A DNA stretch of 56,715 nt from Schleiferiaceae bacterium (GTDB lineage: Bacteria > Bacteroidota > Bacteroidia > Flavobacteriales > Schleiferiaceae). Where the stretch lies: NCBI GenBank assembly GCA_018402665.1, contig JAGYIN010000012.1:1-56715 (forward strand), given 5' to 3'. Positions 18,458 through 27,077 of the stretch are shown here, piece by piece. The first letter of the stretch is position 1, and every line of letters starts with the position of its first letter. The notes under the pieces were generated by a model. It was given only the letters and a program-made list of their open reading frames with translations. It made no database searches and was not told the origin of the DNA. The position numbers and the translations under genes are program-made.

Positions 18458-19987
18458 ATGGGCAACACCTTACGACTTATTTTGGGCGATCAGCTCAATG
18501 CACAACACTCCTGGTTTTCAACAGTGGACGATGGAAACACGTACGTGATGATCGAATCGCGGGAAGAAGGCAGCTATGCACCACATCACATCCAAAAGGT
18601 TACTGGGATTTTTTCTGCAATGCGTCAATTCGCTCAGAGGCTACAATCATTGGGACACGATGTGCACTATCACAATATCCTCGATGGGAATGAACCCAAT
18701 TTACGAACCGTTTTAGCCGCTGTGGCTCAGAAAAAAGGTGTTGTAAAAATTGAAATGCAAGAACCAGACGAATGGCGCTTGCGGGAAGATTTAGAAAAGC
18801 TCAGAGGCGAAGGGTTCGATATTTCATGGTGCTCAAGCGAGCACTTCATAAGCTCAAATGCAGAATTTCGGGGACTCTTTGAAGGAAAAAAAACCTTCTT
18901 GATGGAGACATTCTATCGTGCCCTACGCAAAAGAACTGGTCTGCTGATGGATGGAAAACAACCCGTGGGCGGAAAATGGAACTACGACGCTCAAAACCGT
19001 AAGAAACTCCCAAAAGACCACCTCCCTCCGCCTCCATTCGTACCCAGCACAGATGTGAGTGAAGCGTACGCAGATGCCATTGCAGCAAAGCTTCCTACCA
19101 TAGGGAAATTAGACGATCCCTCACATTTCTATTGGCCCACAACCCCAATCCAGGCTTGGGAGATTTTCGACCATTGGCTTCAATACGGCTTGCACGCGTT
19201 TGGAGATTATCAAGATGCGCTAACAACGAAAAGTTGGTCAATGTACCACAGCAGGATCTCTTTTGCATTAAATACGAAAATGATACAGCCGCTGGAAGTC
19301 TGTCAGCGCGTTGAAACCTATTACCGTGCGAATCCAGAGGTTCCTTTAAATGCAATAGAAGGTTTTATAAGACAAATACTGGGATGGCGTGAATTTATGC
19401 GCTGCGTGTATTGGCATCGTATGCCGGAATTTGCATCAGAAAATTTCTTTGAATTTGACCGTAAACTGCCGCAATGGTTTTGGACCGGCGAAACGAAAAT
19501 GAAATGTTTATCACATACCATTGGGCAAAGCTTGAACCACGGTTACGCCCATCATATTCAAAGGCTTATGGTTACGGGTAATTTTGCGCTTTTAGCCGGA
19601 ATTGATCCGGATGAGGTGGATTTGTGGTACCTCGGCATCTATATTGATGCATTTGAATGGGTAGAAATCACGAATACCCGCGGCATGAGCCAGTATGCTG
19701 ACGGCGGCTGGATTGCCACAAAGCCCTATGTTTCTTCCGCGAATTATATGAAGAAGATGGGGGATTATTGCGACCAATGCCACTACAATCCGAAGACAAA
19801 AACAGACGACGACAGTTGTCCATTCAATGCATTGTACTGGAATTTCTTCGATGGCCAGCGCGATAAACTTCAATCGAACTTTCGCTTAGGCATGGTATAC
19901 CGTACTTACGATAAAATGGATGCCACCGTGAAAGCTGGAATTCGTGAAAAAGCCCAATCCCTATTAGACAATATCAACGCATTATAA
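18458..19987 (+). CDS. Iron-sulfur bacterial cryptochrome / (6-4) photolyase
   Basis: A 509-residue photolyase-related protein of the FeS-BCP group, whose characterised members (PhrB of Agrobacterium, CryB of Rhodobacter) bind FAD, a lumazine-type antenna and a [4Fe-4S] cluster. Four cysteines are at 350 (TKMKC), 438 and 441 (YCDQC) and 454 (DDSCPF), the same numbering as reported for the PhrB cluster ligands. The N-terminal alpha/beta domain starts LRLILGDQLN, and the FAD domain contains GWREFMRCVYWHRMPE and ALLAGIDPDEVDLWYLGIYIDAFEWVEITNTRGMSQ-type segments. It probably repairs (6-4) photoproducts. It begins an operon with a DASH cryptochrome and a decarboxylase. Confidence 0.93.
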   Translation: MGNTLRLILGDQLNAQHSWFSTVDDGNTYVMIESREEGSYAPHHIQKVTGIFSAMRQFAQRLQSLGHDVHYHNILDGNEPNLRTVLAAVAQKKGVVKIEMQEPDEWRLREDLEKLRGEGFDISWCSSEHFISSNAEFRGLFEGKKTFLMETFYRALRKRTGLLMDGKQPVGGKWNYDAQNRKKLPKDHLPPPPFVPSTDVSEAYADAIAAKLPTIGKLDDPSHFYWPTTPIQAWEIFDHWLQYGLHAFGDYQDALTTKSWSMYHSRISFALNTKMIQPLEVCQRVETYYRANPEVPLNAIEGFIRQILGWREFMRCVYWHRMPEFASENFFEFDRKLPQWFWTGETKMKCLSHTIGQSLNHGYAHHIQRLMVTGNFALLAGIDPDEVDLWYLGIYIDAFEWVEITNTRGMSQYADGGWIATKPYVSSANYMKKMGDYCDQCHYNPKTKTDDDSCPFNALYWNFFDGQRDKLQSNFRLGMVYRTYDKMDATVKAGIREKAQSLLDNINAL

Positions 19988-19988
19988 C

Positions 19989-21272
19989 ATGAGTACTTGC
20001 ATCCTTTGGTTTCGGAACAATCTAAGACTGGGCGACAACGCCCCTGTGCTTCAAGCATACAACACGTTTGAAACTGTTATACCCGTTTATTTTTTACCGG
20101 CCGCAAATCAAATCGATTCTTGGGGCAACCCCACCATCGGTGCATGGCGGGAACAATTCTTACACGATGCCGCCATGGATTTACGTGAAAAATTACGTGA
20201 CTGTGGAAGTGATCTTTTATTGTTGGAAGGAGATCCCGTAACCACCTTAAAAGAATTGGCTGCGACCTTTGAAACCAATGCGATTTATGCGCCAAAAGAA
20301 TTGGCAGCCTATGAGGTGCATGAGCAATTGCAGCTAAACCTCTGGGGTAAAAGCGAAGGCATAGAAGTTAAATTTTTCCTTGAGCGTACCTTGTACCAAC
20401 CGGATGATTTTCCGTTTAGTTTAGAAAATATGCCTCAGGTATTTTCGCCGTTCCGAAGAAAACTAGAAAAGTACGCAGCACCCAGAAAAGCTTGGGAAGA
20501 GCCCAGCATCTCCCCTGTAGATGTCAGCAGCTTTGCGCAGTTACAAGGGCTTTGGGAGGTGCGCACACCAGCGCCCGATGAGCGTACCGCTTTTCCATAT
20601 CGCGGAGGTGTACGTGAAGCCTGGCGCGCGCTGGAGGACTATTTCTGGGAAGGTGAACAAGCCATTCAAGTCTACAAGGAAACTAGGAACGGCATGTTGG
20701 GTAGATCGTTTAGCTCGAAGTTTTCACCATTCTTGGCCATTGGTTGTATCAGCGCAGCGCAGGTCATGGACGAATTGGACCAATTCGAAGAACGTCACAC
20801 CAGCAACGACAGCACCTACTGGCTCTTCATCGAACTGCTTTGGAGAGAATTTTTCCAATGGACGGCGTACAATGCGGGTAAACTACTTTTTTTGCCTACA
20901 GGACTCCAACCGGAAAAGCCCTGGAAGCAGCACTTCAATAAGCGGAAATACGAGCAATGGAAAAACGGTGAGACTGGCGATCCATTAGTAGATGCCAATA
21001 TGAAAGAGCTGCTAGCTACTGGATTTATGAGCAATAGAGGCCGTCAAAACGTAGCTTCCTATCTCATTCACGATCTGGGATTGGATTGGCGCAGCGGAGC
21101 GGCTTGGTTTGAGAGCCAATTAATTGATTTTGATCCAGCCTCAAACTATGGGAATTGGCTTTATATCGCAGGACGTGGAAACGACCCTCGACCCTTCAGG
21201 AAATTCAATACGAAAATGCAATTGGAACGCTACGATCCAGACAACAGCTATGTAAATACTTGGTTGAATTAA
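19989..21272 (+). CDS. DASH-type cryptochrome / photolyase
   Basis: A 427-residue FAD photoreceptor of the DASH family, able in characterised cases to repair CPDs in single-stranded DNA. The N-terminal antenna domain begins CILWFRNNLRLGDN. The FAD domain has LLWREFFQWTAYNAG, then ATGFMSNRGRQNVASYL and FDPASNYGNWLYIAGRGNDPR, all typical of Cry-DASH. It starts 1 bp after the preceding photolyase stop. The two proteins together would cover both main classes of UV lesion. Confidence 0.94.
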   Translation: MSTCILWFRNNLRLGDNAPVLQAYNTFETVIPVYFLPAANQIDSWGNPTIGAWREQFLHDAAMDLREKLRDCGSDLLLLEGDPVTTLKELAATFETNAIYAPKELAAYEVHEQLQLNLWGKSEGIEVKFFLERTLYQPDDFPFSLENMPQVFSPFRRKLEKYAAPRKAWEEPSISPVDVSSFAQLQGLWEVRTPAPDERTAFPYRGGVREAWRALEDYFWEGEQAIQVYKETRNGMLGRSFSSKFSPFLAIGCISAAQVMDELDQFEERHTSNDSTYWLFIELLWREFFQWTAYNAGKLLFLPTGLQPEKPWKQHFNKRKYEQWKNGETGDPLVDANMKELLATGFMSNRGRQNVASYLIHDLGLDWRSGAAWFESQLIDFDPASNYGNWLYIAGRGNDPRPFRKFNTKMQLERYDPDNSYVNTWLN

Positions 21273-22558
21273 TGTACTTTTCCGCTATGGATTGGACGCA
21301 TTTATTGAACTTAGAATTCCCTCAATTACCCTTAGACGCTGAAGATGAGGCCATTTTGAAAGAATTGGCTCATAAGCTTCAAGACAACTATCCATACCAC
21401 AGCCCAGATTACGCCGGTCAAATGATCAAGCCGCCGCTTCCACTTGCGCAAGCCGCACATTGGATGACCAGTTTTGTGAATCCAAACAATCATGCGCTCG
21501 ACGGTGGACGCGCGACCTCAGCCTTAGAACTTGAAACTATCGGGACACTTGGAGCTATGGTGGGCTATTCAAAACCCCTGGGACATTTGACCTCTGGTGG
21601 TACTACAGCGAATCTTGAGGCACTTTGGGTCGCACGTCAATGCGATGCAAAAACAATCGTTTTAGCGAATGAACATGCCCATTACACCCACAGTAGGATG
21701 AGTGAAGTACTGGGAATGCCTTTTCAAGCCATTCCCTCTACAGAAAAGGGTTCTATGAATTGTTCCAAACTCGAAACGGTGTTAGCACAACTCCGCAGTA
21801 ACGAAGTAAAAGCCACCATCGTTGTGACGCTCGGAACAACAGGTATGGGTGCAGTGGATCCACTAGAAGAGATTGTCCCGCTCGCACGAGCCTATGGCGC
21901 ACGTATTCACGTTGACGCTGCCTACGGCGGTTACTTCACACTAGCTGATCTTTCAAAAGATGTACAATGTCATTTTACTGCGATGACTGAGGCTGATTCT
22001 ATTGTGATTGACCCGCACAAGCACGGTCTTCAGCCCTACGGATGCGGCGCAGTGCTGTTTAAAAATCCTGAAGAAGGGCGCTTTTACAAACACGATAGTC
22101 CATATACCTATTTTACTTCTGACCAATTACATTTGGGAGAAATCACACTGGAGTGTTCACGTGCTGGGGCAGCTGCTGCGGCGCTCTGGGCGACACAACA
22201 GAAATTTCCTTACGAGCGTTCTGGAAAGTTTGCACAGCGTTTGAATGCAAGCCTGGCAGCAGCCCAAGGCTTAAAAAACACGTTACTTGCTAAGGGTTGG
22301 TGGGTTTTGGAACCCGAACTCGATATCTGTGTATTCAGTTTATCTGGACTGAAAGCATCCGAAATCAGTGCCAAAAACCGAGCATTTTTTGAGAATAAAG
22401 CAGAAGATAACATTCACCTCGCGCTATTTAGCCTGCCCAAACAAAACTGTCCTTGGGGGATTGAATGGGATATACCGAGTCTTACTGTAGTGCGCAGTGT
22501 ACTGATGAAACCGGAGCATAATGATGCCCGGCTTTGGGAACGGATTGCCCGTACCTAA
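21272..22558 (+). CDS. PLP-dependent group II decarboxylase family protein
   Basis: A PLP enzyme of about 428 residues in the aromatic/acidic amino-acid decarboxylase fold. The substrate-side loop is HLTSGGTTANLEAL, the PLP aspartate is in HVDAAYGGYF, and the Schiff-base lysine is in DPHKHGLQPYGCG. This resembles MfnA/tyrosine decarboxylase-like proteins, but the substrate cannot be read from the sequence. The start at 21272 shares one base with the stop of the cryptochrome gene (TAATG), a re-initiation arrangement; ATG 21287 is an alternative. A longer in-frame extension back to 21155 lies wholly inside the cryptochrome gene and is rejected. Confidence 0.85.
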   Translation: MYFSAMDWTHLLNLEFPQLPLDAEDEAILKELAHKLQDNYPYHSPDYAGQMIKPPLPLAQAAHWMTSFVNPNNHALDGGRATSALELETIGTLGAMVGYSKPLGHLTSGGTTANLEALWVARQCDAKTIVLANEHAHYTHSRMSEVLGMPFQAIPSTEKGSMNCSKLETVLAQLRSNEVKATIVVTLGTTGMGAVDPLEEIVPLARAYGARIHVDAAYGGYFTLADLSKDVQCHFTAMTEADSIVIDPHKHGLQPYGCGAVLFKNPEEGRFYKHDSPYTYFTSDQLHLGEITLECSRAGAAAAALWATQQKFPYERSGKFAQRLNASLAAAQGLKNTLLAKGWWVLEPELDICVFSLSGLKASEISAKNRAFFENKAEDNIHLALFSLPKQNCPWGIEWDIPSLTVVRSVLMKPEHNDARLWERIART

Positions 22559-23892
22559 GCGCCTTTCACTAAAGAGCAAATACCTTCGAAGTCTAGTGTG
22601 GTTTGTTCTCCAGTAGCGAGATTCTTCACGGGAATTTCCGAAGCGGTCAGTTCATTTGTACCTACTAATGCAAGGTAACCTATGCCTTTTTTATCGGCGA
22701 AATCGAATTGTTTTTTAAGTTTTGAAGCGTCAGGATAGAGTTCAGCGCGAATACCCGAAGCAACAAGTTTCGCCACCCATTGATAGGCAACAACACTCTC
22801 TTCCGCACCGAAGTTCGCAAACAATACCGCAGCGGCATTGGCCGTTGTTGAAGGGAATAAATTCAGTTCTTCTAAACACAGATAAATCCGATCTAAACCA
22901 AAGCTAATTCCTACGCCCGATGTATTCTTCATTCCGAAAATACTGGTCAAATCTGCATAGCGCCCACCTCCACCGATACTCCCCATCGAAACGCCATGAG
23001 CAGCAACTTCGAAAATACTGCCGGTATAGTAGTTGAGCCCACGGGCAAGGGTAAAGTCGAAAACCAATTCCGCACTATTCAATCCAGCTTTAGCCTGATT
23101 TAAGACGAAATTCATCTCATCTAATCCTAAGTTACCTTCTGAACTTTCTGCCAATAACCCGTCAAACGCTCTAGGGTCAATCCTTCTTCAAGCCATGCCC
23201 GAAGGTGATAACTGCACTCTCCGGTAATTCTTGAGCACGCATTTCTTTCAAAACGCCCTCTACTCCTACCTTATCTAACTTATCAATAGCTACGGTAAAC
23301 GCAACAAATGCATCGCTAATTCCCAATACCTCAGCCATTCCCGCCAGAATCTGCGGTTGTTCACTTTGATGGTCGTGGAAAGACCTAGGTTGGTAAACGA
23401 TGCGTCGTACAATTGGATCAATTCTACCTCTTGCCATAAACTGTCGAACTCTACAACGTTCATCGCACTGTAAAATTCACGAAAACGGCCCTTCTGAGGG
23501 CGGTCAGCACGCTAAACCGGCTGCATTTGATAGCGCTTGAATGGAAAGGCTAATTCATTTTGGTGCTGAACTACATACCGAGCAAATGGAACGGTTAAAT
23601 CATAGCGCAATGCCTTATCAGCAACTTTTGACGTCAGCACTTTTGGATTTTCTCAGCCCACAATCTTCATCAATCTTAGAGGTGAAATCACCGGAGCGGA
23701 GAATTTTAAAATCAATCGGTCCCCCTCCTCACCGTACTTACCGGTAAGCGTTTCTATATTTTCAAATGAAGGCGTTTCATAGGATCGTAGCCGCGCAATT
23801 CGAACTGCTCACGCAAAATATTCATGATGAATCCGCGCTTCTGCACTCGCCGCTGAAAAATCTCTGGTGCCTTTCGCTAATGAAGGTTTCAT
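22555..23892 (-). pseudogene. hisS: Histidyl-tRNA synthetase, multiply frameshifted
   Basis: The span encodes all of a class II HisRS, about 450 residues, but the reading frame breaks several times between about 23160 and 23870. The intact C-terminal part (22555-23154) has FTLARGLNYYTGSIFE, SIGGGGRYADL and GVGISFGLDRIY. The middle frame (23177-23437) covers the insertion region. The N-terminal part starts MKPSLAKGTRDFS at 23892 and recovers in other frames as [36 protein letters not shown] and [11 protein letters not shown]. An in-frame TAG at 23512-23514 stands where tryptophan (VWRADRP) is expected. HisRS is essential and no second copy is seen, so local sequence error is more likely than decay. 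Confidence 0.88.
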
Positions 23893-23990
23893 AGAACCTC
23901 GTAATTGATAATCTAGACTACAAAGGTATTGGCTTCTAAGCGATCTTCTACTCTATTCCCAAACAACTTCTGTACAGCTTTTGAAAGGTC

Positions 23991-24842
23991 TCAGATTCTT
24001 TCAAAGCCTGAAACTTCACGTTCGTTGTGCTTCCAATTCTTTCGCATCGGCAGCGCCCCGAAAAACAAATGAGCGACGCCATCTACACCAAACTCATCCA
24101 ATACTGACCAATAGATGCAAACCACATCTGGATCACTATCCCTTAAGTCCAGTGCCGCAGCTAGCGGATATTTCACTAAGGAGAAATAGCGATCGGCCGT
24201 TTCGGGGTCAATGTATTTATCCTTTAATTCAAAGTAATTAGGATTTCTAGCATTGAAGGACACAATATACTTTCCTCCTTTAATCATGGGCATGCCAGCA
24301 GGGCCTACCAACCATTTACCATCAATGAATCTACCGTTCAAAAGCTCCGTATAGGATTTACCTTGGTATTTCCAGCCTATGGTGAAGCTGCGGTCAGGAC
24401 CTGTGCTTAATACCGTAGCCATGCGTTCCACACGCTCCTTTTCTACCATCCAGTGAATAAAACGCGGCTGAATGACCATACCTACACCAAACAATACAAT
24501 TATCACGAGAATCACACTAATACCCCAAGTAGCTTGAATATTTCGCTTACGGTCCTCTTCTGCCCTGCGCTTTAACATCTCCGCACGCATTTTCGCGCGC
24601 TTCTCAGCTAAAGCATCCGTCTCAGTAGTGCGTCGTTTTGTTTTTTCGACCGTTGCATCCACCAATGCCAATGCACGCAATACGTATTCCACAGCTGAGC
24701 CTAACTCTTGAAATGCCGCCTCCGTTCCCCCTGAATCTGGGTGCCGTTGCTTCGCGAGCCTCTTATACGCCACTGAAACTTCTTGCTCGTCTTTCGGCAA
24801 GGTGTCCAGTTCTAATATGCGTAAAGCTTCTGTTATTTTCAC
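23991..24842 (-). CDS. J-domain (DnaJ-like) membrane protein
   Basis: A 283-residue protein with an N-terminal J domain (about 1-65, with the HPD tripeptide in RHPDSGG), a strongly charged helix (about 66-100), one membrane helix (about 105-125: ISVILVIIVLFGVGMVI) and a soluble C-terminal domain. It should recruit and stimulate an Hsp70 at the membrane. The last 20 or so residues (after HLFFGA) are doubtful: a neighbouring frame continues with KLYRSCLGIE and stops at 23948. The same error patch that breaks hisS probably reaches into this 3' end. Confidence 0.75.
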   Translation of the reverse strand: MKITEALRILELDTLPKDEQEVSVAYKRLAKQRHPDSGGTEAAFQELGSAVEYVLRALALVDATVEKTKRRTTETDALAEKRAKMRAEMLKRRAEEDRKRNIQATWGISVILVIIVLFGVGMVIQPRFIHWMVEKERVERMATVLSTGPDRSFTIGWKYQGKSYTELLNGRFIDGKWLVGPAGMPMIKGGKYIVSFNARNPNYFELKDKYIDPETADRYFSLVKYPLAAALDLRDSDPDVVCIYWSVLDEFGVDGVAHLFFGALPMRKNWKHNEREVSGFERI

Positions 24843-24893
24843 TTATGAAGTGCTTTAAGGCACGTTGAATTTAAGAAAACGCTTTCATAGCTG

Positions 24894-25568
24894 TTAGCGC
24901 TGATAAAGAATACGTTCGTCTGCCCTTGCCGGAATCAGTTCTCCTGCGATGAATTTCCGTAATAAAATATTTTCGATGAGTCGATCCTCAGCGTCATTTT
25001 CAGGGTCATACGGACGTTTTAAATCGATATCGTACCACCACGCTGTCATGGACCAAAACCGTGCGGACCAACCATTTCTGTGCGTCTTAATAATCTCATA
25101 CACACTAGTGTTCGTCTCTCTGTAAATTAACTTACTTAAAATCTGTCCCTCACTTCGTGTTAACTTCCTCAACTCAGGCTCAAAACGCTCTTCAAGATAC
25201 TTCTGGTACGACTTCGTATACTTCCGGCGCTGCCGCTTGCGGTCAATTCCCTCCAATTGCATATTCACAGAATCCATTCGCAAAGCGGCCTCTCGAACAT
25301 AAGGATAAACGCGCGACACCTTTTTCATTAAAGCATAGTAGTTTCTGCGCGCTTGAAAATCATTTAAAGTAGGCTTAGCCACAAACAAGACTTCATCCAA
25401 TACGGACCAAGGGACGGTATCTCCATCAACAATCAATTGCCCAGACAGAAGACCTTTTGGGTCAGGGGCTGTACTTAAAGTATCTACCTTCTGCGCGTGC
25501 ACCGAAAGGCACCACAAAAGAGTAAAAAGAACTTTAACTCCTGTTTTGTTTCCAGCGACTTTGGCCAT
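24894..25568 (-). CDS. DUF4294 domain secreted protein
   Basis: A 224-residue protein with a signal peptide (about residues 1-26, ending VHAQ), then a DUF4294-like domain, a family known almost only from Bacteroidota. Visible features are VLDEVLFVAKP, ARRNYYALMKKVSRVYPYVREA, and a conserved-looking C-terminal block (LIYRETNTSVYEIIKTHRNGWSA... WW). Function is unknown; it is probably periplasmic or outer-membrane associated. The start overlaps the end of the biotin carboxylase gene by 35 bp. It is the only start that gives a signal peptide. Confidence 0.82.
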   Translation of the reverse strand: MAKVAGNKTGVKVLFTLLWCLSVHAQKVDTLSTAPDPKGLLSGQLIVDGDTVPWSVLDEVLFVAKPTLNDFQARRNYYALMKKVSRVYPYVREAALRMDSVNMQLEGIDRKRQRRKYTKSYQKYLEERFEPELRKLTRSEGQILSKLIYRETNTSVYEIIKTHRNGWSARFWSMTAWWYDIDLKRPYDPENDAEDRLIENILLRKFIAGELIPARADERILYQR

Positions 25569-27018
25569 TTGAGGTGCTCGTACGTTGCGTTTCTTTTTGT
25601 CCTTGGAGAAGGTTACTCAATGCCATCGCTCCGACGGCTTCCAATTCTGGATTGCTTTTATCTAGCGCCTCTGGTGTGTAATAATTGGCGACAAAATGGG
25701 TATCAAAATCACCACTAACGAATGCCTCGTGATCCAAAACAAATTGGGCAAAATCTATAGTCGTCTGAACACCGCTTATTCTGTATTCGCTCATCGCTCG
25801 TTTCATTCTGGCAATGGCCTCACTTCGGTCAGCTCCAAAAGTGATGAGTTTAGCAATCATGGGATCGTAGTAAATACTCACCTCCATACCCTGTTCTAAT
25901 CCATCATCAACACGAACTCCCAAGCCTTGCGGCCGACGGTACTCTCGCAAAGTTCCCGTACCGGGCATAAAATTCGCGGCAGCATCCTCCGCGTAAACCC
26001 GCACCTCAATGGCATGACCCTGAATCTTCAGATCGGACTGGGTGAAAGGCAATACCTCTCCTTGTGCGATTTGAATTTGCGCTTTTACTAAATCTATTCC
26101 AGTAATTTGCTCAGTGACCGGATGTTCCACTTGCAGACGGGTATTCATTTCTAAGAAATAGAATTTACCACCCGGTTCGAAAATAAACTCAACCGTTCCC
26201 GCACCACGATAATCACAGGCTTTTGCTACGTTTACAGCAGCCTCACCCATTGCGGTTCTTAACTCCGGGGTAAGTACGACAGAAGGTGCTTCTTCAATGA
26301 CTTTTTGATGTCTTCGTTGAATGGAACATTCTCTTTCAAAAAGGTGCACAACGTTTCCGTGCTCATCTGCAAGTATTTGAATTTCAATGTGGCGTGGGTT
26401 TTGGACGTATTTTTCAACGAACACTGCTCCGTTTCCAAAGCTGTTTGTAGCTTCACTAACTGCACGTTGCATTTGGTTTTCAAAATCGGCCACATCATGT
26501 ACGATGCGCATTCCTTTACCACCGCCTCCAGCACTGGCCTTGATCATTACCGGAAAGCCGATGTCTGTAGCTAATTTTTTCGCCGCTTCCACATCCGTCA
26601 CCTCTCCATCTGATCCAGGAACTAAAGGAACATCAAAGTGCTCTACAGCAGCTTTCGCGCTGAGTTTATCACCCATTACTTTAATGGCATGCTCGCGCGG
26701 ACCAATAAACGTCATACCTGCAGTTTCTACTGCAGCCGCAAAAGCTGCATTCTCGCTTAAAAAACCGTAACCGGGATGAATGGCATCTACCTGAAGTTCC
26801 TTTGCAAAGGCAATAATTTTGTCTCCTTTAAGGTAGCTTTCCGAGGAAGGGGCTGGGCCGAGACAAACGGCCTCATCAGCAAAAAGCACGTGTGGAGCTC
26901 TTCGATCTACTTCAGAATAAACAGCTACGGTTTTAATGCCCATTTCGCGGGCACTGCGCATTACACGCAAAGCTATTTCGCCGCGATTCGCGACCAATAT
27001 TTTGGTAATAGGTTTCAT
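25534..27018 (-). CDS. accC: Biotin carboxylase subunit of acetyl/propionyl-CoA carboxylase
   Basis: A 494-residue ATP-grasp enzyme that carboxylates biotin on its carrier protein. It starts KILVANRGEIALRVMRSAREMG, carries the ATP loop ASAGGGGKGMRIV, the catalytic segment HIEIQILAD and RECSIQRRHQKVIEEAPS, and the metal/ATP residues in FLEMNTRLQVEHPVTE. Start 27018 matches the family; 27051 would add 11 residues. No biotin-carrier or carboxyltransferase gene is adjacent, so it could belong to acetyl-CoA or propionyl-CoA carboxylase. The C-terminal tail after about residue 455 is low in conserved features. Confidence 0.92.
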   Translation of the reverse strand: MKPITKILVANRGEIALRVMRSAREMGIKTVAVYSEVDRRAPHVLFADEAVCLGPAPSSESYLKGDKIIAFAKELQVDAIHPGYGFLSENAAFAAAVETAGMTFIGPREHAIKVMGDKLSAKAAVEHFDVPLVPGSDGEVTDVEAAKKLATDIGFPVMIKASAGGGGKGMRIVHDVADFENQMQRAVSEATNSFGNGAVFVEKYVQNPRHIEIQILADEHGNVVHLFERECSIQRRHQKVIEEAPSVVLTPELRTAMGEAAVNVAKACDYRGAGTVEFIFEPGGKFYFLEMNTRLQVEHPVTEQITGIDLVKAQIQIAQGEVLPFTQSDLKIQGHAIEVRVYAEDAAANFMPGTGTLREYRRPQGLGVRVDDGLEQGMEVSIYYDPMIAKLITFGADRSEAIARMKRAMSEYRISGVQTTIDFAQFVLDHEAFVSGDFDTHFVANYYTPEALDKSNPELEAVGAMALSNLLQGQKETQRTSTSNGQSRWKQNRS

Positions 27019-27077
27019 AACGTGATACGTTCGCTTGATGCGTTCAAGCAAATATAAGGTACTGCGTTAGGAAATAC

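Noticed and set aside
21155..21271. Upstream in-frame extension of the PLP decarboxylase
   Set aside because: The 39 added residues lie wholly within the cryptochrome coding sequence and look unlike the family's N-terminus.
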